Shown here one piece after another: positions 28,391 to 52,922 of a stretch of 64,000 bases of DNA. A program made the position numbers and the translations under genes. The notes under the pieces are model-generated. The model saw nothing but the letters and a program-made list of their open reading frames with translations. It ran no database searches and was not told the DNA's origin. The stretch is taken from NCBI RefSeq assembly GCF_000347175.1, contig NZ_ANIK01000016.1, positions 122,001 through 186,000 of the forward strand, in the 5' to 3' direction. The DNA is from Leptospira alstonii serovar Sichuan str. 79601. Lineage in GTDB: Bacteria > Spirochaetota > Leptospiria > Leptospirales > Leptospiraceae. Within the stretch, counting starts at the first letter, position 1; the number at the start of each line of letters is the position of its first letter.

Positions 28391-29575
28391 TTGAAAAAGT
28401 CCGCATACTTTTTGCCGGGGGCCGTTTTCTTGGCAATGCTTCCGGTAACCATGATCGTTCCCGTATTTAAGGAAATCGTAAAGGACAGATTTCAATCGGG
28501 CAACGGAGAAGTCGCCTGGTTCCTGAGTATCGCGATGCTCGGGTCCTTCTTCTTTGCGCCGTTTGCCGGTTTTCTTTCGGATTATTTCGGAACTCGCAAG
28601 AAGCTCATCGTTCTATTTTGCGGAATCGACGCCCTACTTTTGAATCTGCTTCCTTACGCGGAAAGTCTTTCTACTCTTTTGTTTTTCCGCTTTTTGGAAG
28701 GGGGCGCACACGTATTCGTGATCGGATTACTTCTCGCTTCCGTTGCGGACTTGGAACAACTCGAATTCGGAAGCGGAGCTTTGATGGGTTTATCCGGAAT
28801 GTTGCTTTCTTTAGGAGGGGCCGTCGGACTTACCTTCGGTTTTTTAGGGAAACAGGATCCGACTCTACCGTTTCGAATCGGTTCCGGAATTTTAATCTTT
28901 CTTGCCTGGATCGTATATCGATTTGTTCCCGAAGAAAAATTTAGATCCGCGGAAAAACATTCCTGGAAAGACTCGGGTGTTCTCTTTTTAACTCATCCGC
29001 TCCTATTGTTTCCGTTCGCGTTTCAATTCTTGGATCGTTTCACGAGCGGATACTTTATGAGTTCTCTCAATCTGCGTCTTCGGGAGGAATTTTTCCTCAA
29101 TCCTTCCGAAACCGGAAGAATGTTGTCCTTGGTTTTTTTACCGATGGCCCTTTTATCGTATCCGGCGATCCGACTCTCCAAAAGAACCGGCAAGTATTTT
29201 CCGGTTGCGATCGGATCGTTGATCTACGGGGTTTCCTTGATCCTTTCCGGAATGTTTCAGTCCGTCTTGTGGATCGGAGCTTCGCTTCTATTCTGCGGAA
29301 TGGGCGCGGGCCTTATGTTCGCCACTTCTCTGCGACTCGCTTCCTCTCTCTGTACGCGTAAGAATAACGGACTTGTGATGACCGTTTTGACGGGGATCGG
29401 CTCTCTCGGTTTCTTTTTAGGTCCGATTTCATCCGTGAGACTCGATCGGGTTTCATCCGAGTTAGCGCCTTTTTTCGAATTCTCTCTGACCGCGATCGTA
29501 TTCGGATTCGCTCAGATTCTGATCGTCCTCGCGAGTATTCCTTTTTACGGAACTCTCAATAAAAAAGAATATTAA
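28391..29575 (+). CDS. MFS transporter coupled to hemO
   Basis: 394 residues with about twelve hydrophobic segments and the MFS loop motif '[12 protein letters not shown]' between TM2 and TM3. It starts with TTG at 28391, one base after the hemO stop. Sequence ends at an AT-rich palindrome (AGAATATT/AATATTCT) that includes the stop codon. The position suggests export of heme breakdown product, siderophore or metal traffic, but the substrate cannot be inferred from sequence. Confidence 0.85.
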   Translation: MKKSAYFLPGAVFLAMLPVTMIVPVFKEIVKDRFQSGNGEVAWFLSIAMLGSFFFAPFAGFLSDYFGTRKKLIVLFCGIDALLLNLLPYAESLSTLLFFRFLEGGAHVFVIGLLLASVADLEQLEFGSGALMGLSGMLLSLGGAVGLTFGFLGKQDPTLPFRIGSGILIFLAWIVYRFVPEEKFRSAEKHSWKDSGVLFLTHPLLLFPFAFQFLDRFTSGYFMSSLNLRLREEFFLNPSETGRMLSLVFLPMALLSYPAIRLSKRTGKYFPVAIGSLIYGVSLILSGMFQSVLWIGASLLFCGMGAGLMFATSLRLASSLCTRKNNGLVMTVLTGIGSLGFFLGPISSVRLDRVSSELAPFFEFSLTAIVFGFAQILIVLASIPFYGTLNKKEY

Positions 29576-29836
29576 AATATTCTAAAATTATTTTTCACTT
29601 GAATTAATCGGGCGAGTTACATAAAAAAGTTCGGGCGAATCCAATTCTTGTCGGAACATTTGCATATTAGATGTTAGGGACGAGTGGCTAGGAATTAGGA
29701 ACAGCTGTATGTTATGTACGTATGTTGTAAAGTCCTAACCCCTAAAACCTAATCACTAGCCACTTGAAACATTGACTCCGCATCAATCGCTTTCGCATTG
29801 ACTATACCGAACTCGCGTTTTTTAGATCGAACTCGC

Positions 29837-32017
<2,181 letters not shown>

Positions 32018-32020
32018 ATA

Positions 32021-32722
32021 TTAGTACGGGATCTGTTTCCATTTTACGGTAGGATGGGCCGAGGTTCCTTCGGAGTTGTAATAACCTGTAACTTGAAAGA
32101 GATAGTATTCGTTTCCCGTGTTGGAACGGATTACGAAAATCTTATAGTTCGGTTGTAAAAAGGCGAGAGTGTAGTTGAACCATTTATTGAGTACGTCGTT
32201 TCCCACATAGTTGGTCTGGACTCCTCCGGCTGCGACTTCGGAAACGTTCGCATCCGGAGAAAAGGAAACGTTCGGACAACCGAGCGCCGTGGAAGTGCTA
32301 GAAACCGCGGCGTTAAAATCGGTAAAAACGGGATTGGTCATACAAGCTCCGCCTTGTCCTCCGGAATGCGTAGATCCCCCGTTGGTCTGAAGTTTGAATC
32401 TTTGAAAGCCCACATCCCAACCCCCGGATGTGTCCGGAACAAAGGCCTGAGCCTTGTCCGCAAAACTGAATTTGACCCATACGTCATACGAAACCGCTCT
32501 GACCTTCGTGGTAAACGATCCGTCTCCGTTCGCTTCGGTGGAAAGGATCTTGGAACTATTCGCTTCTTCGATTTGTTTTTGTAAGGCGAGGATCGATTGT
32601 TTGAACGCAAGTTCTCTTTCGTCGATCGCGGGGTGTTGTCTCGCGCAGGAAACAAGAATGAAAACCCCGAGCCCAAAGCAGGTTTGCTGCCAAAGCGGTT
32701 TGAGATTCGGGAATTCGTTCAT
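32021..32722 (-). CDS. HmuY-like heme-binding lipoprotein
   Basis: 233 residues with a lipobox near residue 26 ('FILVSC'). The mature part carries '[19 protein letters not shown]' and a glycine-rich 'SGGQGGACM', which matches the HmuY family in which the WDIAFxR and TNGG elements recur. HmuY of Bacteroidetes is a surface hemophore that passes heme to its TonB receptor. Here it sits three bases upstream of the hbpA start codon, so a hemophore-receptor pair is a fair inference. Heme ligands cannot be assigned by eye. Confidence 0.72.
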   Translation of the reverse strand: MNEFPNLKPLWQQTCFGLGVFILVSCARQHPAIDERELAFKQSILALQKQIEEANSSKILSTEANGDGSFTTKVRAVSYDVWVKFSFADKAQAFVPDTSGGWDVGFQRFKLQTNGGSTHSGGQGGACMTNPVFTDFNAAVSSTSTALGCPNVSFSPDANVSEVAAGGVQTNYVGNDVLNKWFNYTLAFLQPNYKIFVIRSNTGNEYYLFQVTGYYNSEGTSAHPTVKWKQIPY

Positions 32723-32762
32723 TTTAAATCGAGTGAACTTTTAATATTATAAAATTATAATC

Positions 32763-33338
32763 TTACTGAAGTTGAAATGTCGTTTTCGCGGGTTCTGCGG
32801 TTCTGCTCGCAAGATAGAAAACGAAGTAATAATCTCCGCCTTTTGTCGCGTTCAGCGTGTAAGTGTAAGGACCGTCTCCGGCCACCGAACCGTATTGCCC
32901 CTCGCTGTTTGTCGTGTAAGTCGATCTTGTCGTATCCTGAGCCGAATCGGAAAGCGGACAGGAAGAGGTATTATAAATCAGAGGCGCGTTATTGTTGTTG
33001 GAAGTTCCCTCGTCAAAGTCTGCAACGTTACGTCCGGTGAAAACGACTTTGGTCCCATTGACTGCGCCCGTAACCTTAATGGCTGCTATGGAGTGATTTA
33101 CGAACGGAACCTTACCGTAAACAAGGGTTTGAACGGAAGTATTCGCGGTCATTGCAGGAAGAGAAGCGACTTTTCCGCTGACGGTTGCGGAACAGTTATA
33201 ACTGGGGCTTAAACCGGCTAGAACCAAAAGAAACATCGTGGTCGTATCGTCTTTTTCTTCGTTTTTACAGTTTAAGAATGAACCGAGAACCAGGCTGAAA
33301 ATGACTGCGGTTTTTGCATATTTTTGGATATCTTTCAT
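32763..33338 (-). CDS. Lipoprotein heading the heme receptor operon
   Basis: 191 residues with signal peptide and lipobox ('LVLGSFLNC', Cys about 24). The mature part is rich in Thr, Ser, Ala and Asn and in beta-strand patterns ('[21 protein letters not shown]'). No domain recognised. First gene of the unit with the HmuY-like protein and HbpA, with AAGGGG upstream of the ATG and a Fur-box-like sequence 33-55 bases ahead. A role in heme capture at the surface is inferred only from context. I recall an iron-responsive lipoprotein at this locus in L. interrogans (LB194). Confidence 0.7.
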   Translation of the reverse strand: MKDIQKYAKTAVIFSLVLGSFLNCKNEEKDDTTTMFLLVLAGLSPSYNCSATVSGKVASLPAMTANTSVQTLVYGKVPFVNHSIAAIKVTGAVNGTKVVFTGRNVADFDEGTSNNNNAPLIYNTSSCPLSDSAQDTTRSTYTTNSEGQYGSVAGDGPYTYTLNATKGGDYYFVFYLASRTAEPAKTTFQLQ

Positions 33339-33678
33339 AAGGAACCCCTTTAGTGATTAAAGTCATTTTGAAAATTTGAACTTGAGAGTCAAACTCAAAA
33401 TTGGAACAAAGTGAAAATGAATTTTTGAAATCTACAGAATGGTTTTTGGAATAAGAACAAAAGTCCCGAATTTAGCGAACACCCTAAATGTAGATGTGGG
33501 AACTCCTATCTCAGCGGACAGGTTTAGACTTTACAAAGATTTTATAGTACAACGCAATTGTGTGGGAGTTCCCACATTTGAGTCGATAGGCTTTTTAGGA
33601 CTATATTTTAGACTTCTGTAAAGTGATTCCCGATGCAATCCAATCTAATTCCTAACACTGATATCTAACCCGACAAGT
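33339..33678. other. Intergenic region with operator-like site and GTGGGA palindromes
   Basis: 340 bases between divergent units. It contains the operator at 33371-33393, the perfect 16-base palindrome TGTGGGAGTTCCCACA at 33561-33576 and a partial copy TGTGGGAACTCCTA near 33495. The same palindrome core lies upstream of hemO at 27606-27619. An ORF of 60 codons across this stretch shows no protein-like features. Confidence 0.6.
33371..33393 (-). promoter_or_regulatory. Putative iron-responsive operator of the hbpA operon
   Basis: On the minus strand the core TTTGACTCTCAAGTTCAA aligns without gaps to TTTGATTCTCAATATCAA upstream of hemO, with 15 of 18 bases equal. The distance to the start codon is also alike (about 33 bases versus 34). 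The match to the E. coli-type Fur box is weaker than at hemO. Shared sequence at two heme-use units suggests a common regulator. Confidence 0.55.
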
Positions 33679-34413
33679 ATGAACCGAATCCGCTTCTTTT
33701 CCTCATTCAACTTTTTGATAGTCGGTTTATTGGTTGAAATTTTTTCCTGTTCCCTTTTAGAAAAAGAACCCGTTTTCGGCGGGATTCCCGTATTTTCCAA
33801 AGAAGGTAAAATTCTCAGGTATTATCCGTATCAAATTCGTTGGATCGGATTCGATCCGAATGAATTTCCCGATACCGCGAGATTGGTCGATTTCAGAAAC
33901 CTCGTTTCTTTGGAAATTCTTCATCCCGAATTTCAGAATTTAGAAGAACTCAGTTCTTTAAAGACGATCGGTTTTTTAAACGTAAACGGAACGAAAGTAA
34001 AAGACCTTACCGCTCTCTCGAAACTTCCCGTTTTACACAGCCTGTATTTGGGCGAAACATCGGTGGATGAAAAAGATCTGAAACGATATCCTGAAGCCGG
34101 GAAATTGACTAAATTAGGATTGTATAAAACCAAAATTCGGGACCTTTCCTTTATCGACTCGGAATGTAGATTACAACAACTTGATATACGAAACACTCAA
34201 GTTTCGTCCTTGGAGCCGATCGCAAATTGTAAAAACCTATTGGAACTAAGAATCGGTCATACCAATATTGCGGAAATTCGTTTTGTCTACGAAATGAAGA
34301 ATCTGCGTTATTTAGAATGGTCGGGCTTAAATCTTTCCAGGGAAGAATTGGATCGGCTTCGGGAGAAACTTCCTTATCTCAAATTGGTCCCGATATACGC
34401 TAGTTCATTATAA
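33679..34413 (+). CDS. Leucine-rich-repeat lipoprotein
   Basis: 244 residues with signal peptide and lipobox 'VEIFSC'. From about residue 65 there are six to seven LRR units of about 22 residues ('[20 protein letters not shown]', '[15 protein letters not shown]', '[17 protein letters not shown]', '[14 protein letters not shown]'), giving a small curved solenoid. LRR lipoproteins are expanded in pathogenic Leptospira and thought to mediate surface interactions. Partner unknown. It is a single gene, with the next gene convergent 12 bases away. Confidence 0.8.
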   Translation: MNRIRFFSSFNFLIVGLLVEIFSCSLLEKEPVFGGIPVFSKEGKILRYYPYQIRWIGFDPNEFPDTARLVDFRNLVSLEILHPEFQNLEELSSLKTIGFLNVNGTKVKDLTALSKLPVLHSLYLGETSVDEKDLKRYPEAGKLTKLGLYKTKIRDLSFIDSECRLQQLDIRNTQVSSLEPIANCKNLLELRIGHTNIAEIRFVYEMKNLRYLEWSGLNLSREELDRLREKLPYLKLVPIYASSL

Positions 34414-34425
34414 TATTTTAGTTTT

Positions 34426-35196
<771 letters not shown>

Positions 35197-35267
35197 CGTT
35201 GATCGTTCCTGATTGTGGAAAATATCATTGTAAAGTCCTAAAATCTATCCACAAATCCTAATAAGGT

Positions 35268-35573
<306 letters not shown>

Positions 35574-35695
35574 TCTTAATTCCCTTTATTTAGAAGAAGT
35601 TTTGATCGAGAATTCATAAATCGAAACGAAACGTTTTCAAAATTCTCTTCCGATCAAATTCTGAAAACGTTAAAAACGGGCAACCAGAAAAGGAG

Positions 35696-37069
<1,374 letters not shown>

Positions 37070-37354
37070 ATGCTAAATTTATTATCGGTAATCAGAATCG
37101 AAGGACCACTCGCAAATGTTAGATCCCGTTTGAAACGAATATTTCCGGAAAAAGTCGCTCGGACAAAAGTCTTTTCTCCTACTCGGAGGGACCTGCTTCA
37201 AATCTTTCAAAATTTTAAAAAGATTCAACTACGAAAACGAGTAATGAAGAGCCAAAAACGAGCGCTGATCTTTACTTCCTCCAGTCTGAAATTTTCCATA
37301 CGCTTCGGAAAGAAATTTTTTCTAAGTTCTGTCGCATCACCGGTATGAATTCCG

Positions 37355-38980
<1,626 letters not shown>

Positions 38981-39105
38981 TAAAGACGATTCTCCCTAAG
39001 TTCTTTCTTGGATCAATTCTATTCTATCGAGTAAAAACCCTTCGTGTTGTTTCGTAAATGAGTTCAAAATGTCGGCTATTAACCAATTGAATCCGACGGA
39101 AAGAA

Positions 39106-39147
39106 ATGATAACAACGATCAATCGTTACAGCGAAACGTTCAAGTAG
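39106..39147 (+). pseudogene. Relic of a transposase start (IS3-type orfA-like)
   Basis: Thirteen codons, [13 protein letters not shown], followed by a stop. It matches MATIKRYSEAFKG at 60787 in 9 of 13 positions, with one residue offset. It overlaps the last bases of queA on the opposite strand. Too short to be a gene; read as an eroded insertion-sequence fragment. Confidence 0.5.
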
Positions 39148-40189
39148 AACGTTTTCCTAAAATCAGCATCGCGTCTCCGTAAGAGTAAAATCGAAATTCT
39201 TCCCGAATCGCTTTTTGATATGCGTTCAAGATCAACTCTTTTCCCGCAAATGCGGAGACGAGTAAAAGAAGACTCGAACCCGGCAGATGAAAGTTTGTGA
39301 TTAGACCTTCGCAGCTTTTCAGTCGATCTTCCGGTTGGATAAAAAGTTCCGTGGCGCCGCGTCCCGAACGAAAAGAATCGGTTGTGCGGTCGTAAGCGGA
39401 TTCGAGCGCTCGTAGCGTCGTAGTTCCGATCGAAAAAATTCTTCTTCCTTCTTTTTTGGCGAGGTTCAAAATTTCCGCGCTTGATTCTTCCAGAAAGAAT
39501 TCTTCCCGATGCAATTTTTGATTTTGAAAATTTTCCTCGGTGAGAGGTTGAAAAGTTCCGTAACCGACTTTGAGTTCCAAGGTGCAAAGTTGGATCTTTT
39601 TCTCTTTCAGAGTTTCAAAAATGATTTCTGAAAAATGTAAACCCGCTGTCGGAGCCGCGACGGAACCCGGAGTTTTTGCAAAGAGCGTTTGGTATCGGAT
39701 TTCGTCCTTGGAATCAGCGTCTCTTTTGAGATACGGAGGAATTGGAATCTCTCCGATTTGTTGAAAGTCTTTTTCTTGTAGAGAGTGTTCCGGTTTTAGA
39801 AAAACGAATTCTCCTTCTTTTTTTTCCACCGTAAAGGATACGGTTCTCGTTTTTTCGTCGGAAAGTTTTTCTCCTACTTTCAATTTTCTAGAATTACGGA
39901 TCTTGCATCTCCAAAGTAATTCTTTCTCTTCTAAAAATATCGCTTCGTGAATACGCTCCAACGTTTTGAGATAAACTCTGCGTTTACTTACCTTGGTATG
40001 ATTGGCTATTAGGACGTCCCCTTCCTTTAGATACGAAACGAGATTTTTAAACGAAGGTTCGTTCCAAATTTTTCCGGTGCTCGCGTCGAGAATCATCAAC
40101 CTACTTTCGTCCCGATTGATCGCCGGATAACGTGCGATCCTTTCCTCGGGTAATAAAAACTCGAATTCTTTGAGATCTTCATACAACAT
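39140..40189 (-). CDS. queA: S-adenosylmethionine:tRNA ribosyltransferase-isomerase
   Basis: 349 residues. Family marks: '[12 protein letters not shown]'-like start ('[16 protein letters not shown]'), '[15 protein letters not shown]', '[13 protein letters not shown]', '[18 protein letters not shown]' and '[17 protein letters not shown]'. QueA builds epoxyqueuosine in tRNA wobble position 34 from preQ1 and SAM. Full length, start ATG at 40189. Confidence 0.96.
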   Translation of the reverse strand: MLYEDLKEFEFLLPEERIARYPAINRDESRLMILDASTGKIWNEPSFKNLVSYLKEGDVLIANHTKVSKRRVYLKTLERIHEAIFLEEKELLWRCKIRNSRKLKVGEKLSDEKTRTVSFTVEKKEGEFVFLKPEHSLQEKDFQQIGEIPIPPYLKRDADSKDEIRYQTLFAKTPGSVAAPTAGLHFSEIIFETLKEKKIQLCTLELKVGYGTFQPLTEENFQNQKLHREEFFLEESSAEILNLAKKEGRRIFSIGTTTLRALESAYDRTTDSFRSGRGATELFIQPEDRLKSCEGLITNFHLPGSSLLLLVSAFAGKELILNAYQKAIREEFRFYSYGDAMLILGKRST

Positions 40190-40304
40190 CTATTTGCAGT
40201 GGATTTTCCAATAAGCGGCAGGAGAATTCTTTTTCTTTTTAGGAGTTGAAGTTTTCGTTTTTCGACGAAGTGGAAAAGAAAGCGTTCTTCTGAAGGGAAT
40301 TTTA

Positions 40305-41714
<1,410 letters not shown>

Positions 41715-41730
41715 TACGACTAAAGAACCG

Positions 41731-42873
<1,143 letters not shown>

Positions 42874-42877
42874 GAAC

Positions 42878-43474
<597 letters not shown>

Positions 43475-43509
43475 AATTTTAAAATGCGATTGTTTAAAAA
43501 TTTTTTATA

Positions 43510-43615
43510 TTAGAGTTGTTGAAAGATCAATTCTCTATCTGTTTGCGTCTTCATTGAAATGAACGATTGAAGCGGTTTTGTAAGTTTGAACTATGGAACT
43601 TTTCAACAACTCTAA
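43510..43615. mobile_element. MITE-like element, copy 1 (15-bp perfect terminal inverted repeats)
   Basis: TTAGAGTTGTTGAAA at 43510-43524 is the exact reverse complement of TTTCAACAACTCTAA at 43601-43615. The 106-bp interior has no open frame. A second copy lies at 50593-50694, and a lone right end at about 59497-59514. Small size, terminal repeats and several copies fit a non-autonomous insertion element. Confidence 0.75.
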
Positions 43616-43692
43616 TGAAAAATCCGTTATGCCGCTTATAATTCAACTTTTTGAAAATAAAATCGGATGAGAAAATATTCAGTATTTTTAAA

Positions 43693-45081
<1,389 letters not shown>

Positions 45082-45153
45082 ATTGAAGTTGTAAGGATAA
45101 TCTATTTTGAAAAACTGCTCTTCAGATCTTTGAAAACCTGATTCAGACGAAAC

Positions 45154-46569
<1,416 letters not shown>

Positions 46570-46583
46570 GACAAACATCCGTT

Positions 46584-47740
<1,157 letters not shown>

Positions 47741-47744
<4 letters not shown>

Positions 47745-49138
47745 TCTTTACCTCCACTCTCTTTCTACTTTTCTTTTTATGCGTTTACGTCCTCTATTGG
47801 GCTTACAACGGAAGGAAATACAGGGAATGGGTGATCGTAATCGCTTCCTTGGTCTTTTACGCGACTTGGAGCGTTCCATTTCTTTTTCATTTATTAGCGA
47901 TTCTTTATATCAATTATTGGGCGATTCGGAGTCTGTTTAAAAAGAAAAGTCCCGGAGTTTTAAGGGCAATCGTAGTTTTCGATTTGATCAACCTCGGAGT
48001 TTTTAAATACTTTTATTTTTTTACCGATAATTTTTACGCTTGTACGGGTTGGGGATTTTTAGATCAGAAGACCTTCGGTTTTCAGATCGTTCTTCCCCTT
48101 GCGATCAGTTTTTATACGTTTCAGATCATCGCGTTCGTCGTAGACGTATATCGCGGCAAAATCACCGAAGACTGCGGTCCTTTTCGATTTATTCTGTTCA
48201 TTCTGTTTTTTCCTCAGTTGGTCGCGGGACCGATCATGAGGCATCAAGATTTCTTTCCGATCTTGGATAAGGTAAGAATCAAACCTTCTTACGTTTACGC
48301 GGGGTTGTATCTTTTGGGACTCGGAATCGCAAAGAAAATTTTAGTCGCGGATAACATCGCGTCCTTGGTGGATCCGGTGTTTCGTAATCCTTCCGAATAC
48401 GACGGCTATTCTCTCTTTCTGGCCGCCCAAGGATTCACTTGGCAGGTTTATTGCGACTTCAGCGGTTATACGGATATCGCTCGGGGTTGCGCTTTTCTGA
48501 TGGGATTCAATATTCCGGTCAACTTCCGCGCTCCGTTTTTCAGCCAAAACGTTCAAGATCTTTGGAGAAGGTGGCACGTAACTCTTGCCACTTGGCTTCG
48601 AGATTACATTTATATTCCTCTCGGAGGTTCCAGAACTTCGGAGCCCAGGATTTATCTGAATTTAATCGCAACGTTCACGTTAGGCGGCTTTTGGCACGGA
48701 GCCAGTTGGACGTATGTCGTTTGGGGTTTTTGGCACGGACTATGTTTAGTGATCGATCGTCTGATGGACCGATTGAAAATTCCGAAGTTGCCCGAAAAAG
48801 GTTTTTTCTGGTGGTTCGTTCGGGCTTTTTTCGTATATTCGATTTTTATGATCGGCGCGGTATTTTTCCGCTCTCAGTCCGTGACGGACGCTTGGCGTAT
48901 CCTGTTTTACGGAGTTCAATGGATTGCGGAACCCGCAAAGTCGATTTTAAGAACCGATCTGCTGATTCCTTTTTTGATCGGAGCGATTTTACTTCATACT
49001 TTGGAATATTTCGAAAAGGTTCCCCGATTTTATTTCAAATATCAGAAAATTCTAATTTCTATTTTTCTAATTTTATTGGTACTGCTCCTTTCCAATTACG
49101 CCGGAAAGGGTCAGGACTTTATTTACTTTCAATTTTAA
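47741..49138 (+). CDS. MBOAT-family O-acyltransferase (AlgI-like), copy 2
   Basis: 465 residues, about ten membrane segments, 'LPLAISFYTFQIIAFVVDVYRG' (in pieces), 'FPQLVAGPIMRH' and the catalytic 'GGFWHGASWTYVVWGFWHGL'. Paralogue of the gene at 45154 and likely an ancient tandem duplication with its SGNH partner. It starts at the stop of the preceding SGNH-like gene. Confidence 0.9.
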
Positions 49139-49148
49139 GGAGGGATGA

Positions 49149-50215
49149 ATGAGTTCCCGAAAACGATCGCGCTTGATCCCTTTGTTACGTAAAAAATTAC
49201 TTACGGTTCCGCTCTTATTTTTTATCTTTGCAATTTCTTTGGATCGTCTACTGTCTTCGACGTGGGTAAGGCCCTATACGGAAGCCGGCGCGGAATATTA
49301 CTTTTATGAGATGAAGGACAGGGTTCTTGCCGCCTTGGTCAAAGAGAAGTCCGCCGCAAACAAGAACGAAAAAACCCTGATCTTTTTCGGAACCTCTCAC
49401 ATGGGAGAATTTTCACTCGATACGATCCGCAAAAAAAGAACGGATCTGATTGTGTATAATTTTTCCGCTCCTTCGGCGCCTTTTTCGTATCATAACTACA
49501 ATTTGGAAAAACTTCTTTCTGCGGGAGTAAAACCCGATTACGCGATTTTGGAATTTTATCCCGATTCGATGACCGATTTTTGCAACCGTTATCCTTTGCG
49601 TTATTCCTACGATTTCCCGTATTTTTTACGTTATGCGAACGAGTTTTCCACAAACGATTGGGATACGTTTTTAAGATCCAGAGTTTTTAGAACCACGGTG
49701 TTTCCTCCCAGATTTAAAGAAGCGATGGCGAGAATCAAAAACCCGCAAGCCAAAGAAATGATGCTCAGGATTCGGGATCTTTTGATGAACGAATCGGACA
49801 AGTTCAACGGAGGAATCCCGAACGTATTGTTGACGAACACTCCTCCCGAAGAACTCGAAAAAGAATCCGCAAAATATTACAACGACGTCTACCGAACGAT
49901 CAGGATCTCTCCCGTTCAGAAAAAATTTCTGTTTCGATTTTTGGAGACCGCGGAAAAAAACGGAATCAAAGTGATTCTTTGGTCACCTCTTCTCTACGAA
50001 GGTTTGGAAAAAAGAGTCAAATCCGCGGAGTTTTATCCTACCTGGGAGAAAATTCGCGCAAAAATTACATTAGAATTTAAGAATGTAGTTCCTCTCGATA
50101 TGAACGATTACCGCTCCGAAGTGAAATGCCAGAAATACATCGATCCTCATCATTTAAGCGGCGGTTGTTATCCGGCTCCGACGGCAATCCTGGTCGATCG
50201 ACTGGATGCGCAAAG

Positions 50216-50219
<4 letters not shown>
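49149..50219 (+). CDS. SGNH-like partner protein of MBOAT 2
   Basis: 356 residues, with AAGGAGGGA spaced well before the ATG. A basic N-terminus and one membrane helix ('LLTVPLLFFIFAISLD') are followed by 'TLIFFGTSHMGEFS' (Ser nucleophile position) and 'CQKYIDPHHLSGGCY' with the DxxH. Same fold signature as the proteins at 46584 and 25350. Presumed to act on the same surface glycan as MBOAT 2. Confidence 0.7.
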
Positions 50220-50557
<338 letters not shown>

Positions 50558-50592
50558 TGATGAAAACCTCTATAAAATCCGAAAAATAATCA

Positions 50593-50694
50593 TTAGAGTT
50601 GTTGAAAAATTAATTCTCCATCCGTTTCATTGAAACGGATAATTGAAGCAGTTTTGTTAATCGCCACTATGGAATTTTTCAACAACAACTCTAT
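50593..50694. mobile_element. MITE-like element, copy 2
   Basis: Left end TTAGAGTTGTTGAAA is equal to copy 1. The right end carries a three-base AAC insertion (TTCAACAACAACTCTA). The interior shares ATTGAAGC-GTTTTGT and CACTATGGAA-like words with copy 1, so the two share ancestry but have diverged. Confidence 0.7.
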
Positions 50695-50735
50695 TCAAAA
50701 TTTGTAATTTAACGCGAGTTTGATGTAGCCAATGC

Positions 50736-50895
50736 GCTCTCTATGGATCGCTCATCTCAGCTACGCTGAGAAACAACGCTTTCGCTTCGCGGCTTTTGTT
50801 TGTCTCGCTCTCTATGGATCGCTCATCTCAGCTACGCTGAGAAACAACGCTTTCGCTTCGCGGCTTTTGTTTGTCTCGCTCTCTATGGATCGCTC
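50736..50895. repeat. 71-bp direct tandem repeat (two full copies plus 18 bp)
   Basis: Copies begin at 50736, 50807 and 50878; the first two are equal by eye, and the third stops after GCTCTCTATGGATCGCTC. The unit includes the CTATGG motif seen in other intergenic hairpins of the window and a small TCAGC-TACGC-TGAG hairpin. An overlapping 70-codon ORF is translated repeat, not a gene. Confidence 0.9.
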
Positions 50896-50919
50896 GACAT
50901 ACCCGAACTCTGGCGTTGA

Positions 50920-51875
<956 letters not shown>

Positions 51876-52029
51876 AGCTTACGATCAAGATTGCTATTCC
51901 CTTTTCGTTTGTCATTCCAATCTTAAGCCTGCCGACCAAGAGGATACACCGAGTTCGGAAATCCGCGCCGCAATCGGATTCGATAAAAACTCTTCTTGCC
52001 AAACATTCTTCAATCATTTCATTAAACTT

Positions 52030-52770
52030 ATGTCAGAATTTCAGATGCCTCGGACCGATTCCAAGGCGGGTTTTGTTCGGGAAAATTTCAACAAGATCGC
52101 AAAGAAATACGATCGGTTCAACGATTGGAACAGCTTTCTTCTGCATCGGGTTTGGAAAAATCGATTGGTTCGAGAACTGGAAAAAAATCTTTCCGGCCGT
52201 TTATACGTAATGGATCTCTGTTGCGGAACCGGAGACATTTCGGTGCGTCTGGAAAATTCTCACTCGGTCGAACACGTTACCTGCGTGGACTTTTCGGAAA
52301 ACATGCTTGCAATCGCAAAGGCTCGACTTGGGAAACAAGCCGAAAAAGGTCGGGTTCGTTTCGAGATAGGAGACGCGACTCGACTGGTAAATTTTCAAAA
52401 TTCTCAGTTTGACGCGGTTTCGATCGGTTTCGGCCTCCGTAACGTGGACGACCTTCCAAAAGCGATCGGGGAGATTCTCAGAGTTTTAAAACCGGGCGGA
52501 TTGTTTCTCAATTTGGACGTGGGCAAGGTAAAAAATCCTTGGATTCGTAGGCTCGCGGATTTCTATTTTTTTAAAATCGTTCCGATTCTCGGTTATATTC
52601 TTTGGGGAGGAAAGAATGAGATGTTCGATTATCTTCCGGTTTCTTCCCTTTCCTATCCGGATCAGGAAACCCTAAAGTCGATTCTGGAACAACAGGGCTT
52701 TCCAAAAGTGCGGTTTCGGAACTTCGTTTTCGGAAACGCCGTTCTGCATATTGCAAAGAAGTCTCTTTGA
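52030..52770 (+). CDS. ubiE: Demethylmenaquinone methyltransferase (UbiE/MenG)
   Basis: I use ATG at 52030 (MSEFQMPRT...), giving 246 residues, the usual size. The frame is open upstream into exbB on the other strand but without family likeness. Motifs: 'YVMDLCCGTGDISVRL' (SAM site), 'GFGLRNVDDLPKAIGEILRVLKPGG' in pieces, and 'KKYDRFNDWNSF'. It methylates the quinone ring in menaquinone synthesis. Confidence 0.93.
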   Translation: MSEFQMPRTDSKAGFVRENFNKIAKKYDRFNDWNSFLLHRVWKNRLVRELEKNLSGRLYVMDLCCGTGDISVRLENSHSVEHVTCVDFSENMLAIAKARLGKQAEKGRVRFEIGDATRLVNFQNSQFDAVSIGFGLRNVDDLPKAIGEILRVLKPGGLFLNLDVGKVKNPWIRRLADFYFFKIVPILGYILWGGKNEMFDYLPVSSLSYPDQETLKSILEQQGFPKVRFRNFVFGNAVLHIAKKSL

Positions 52771-52873
52771 AGGACTTAAAAATTGTCTAAAATAACACAG
52801 GATGCTTAAAAAAAATCTTTCATGAAATCGAAGAATCCTATATAATTCCTTCCTCGGATAGTATTTAATATCA

Positions 52874-52906
<33 letters not shown>

Positions 52907-52922
52907 AAAAGGGATAGGGATC

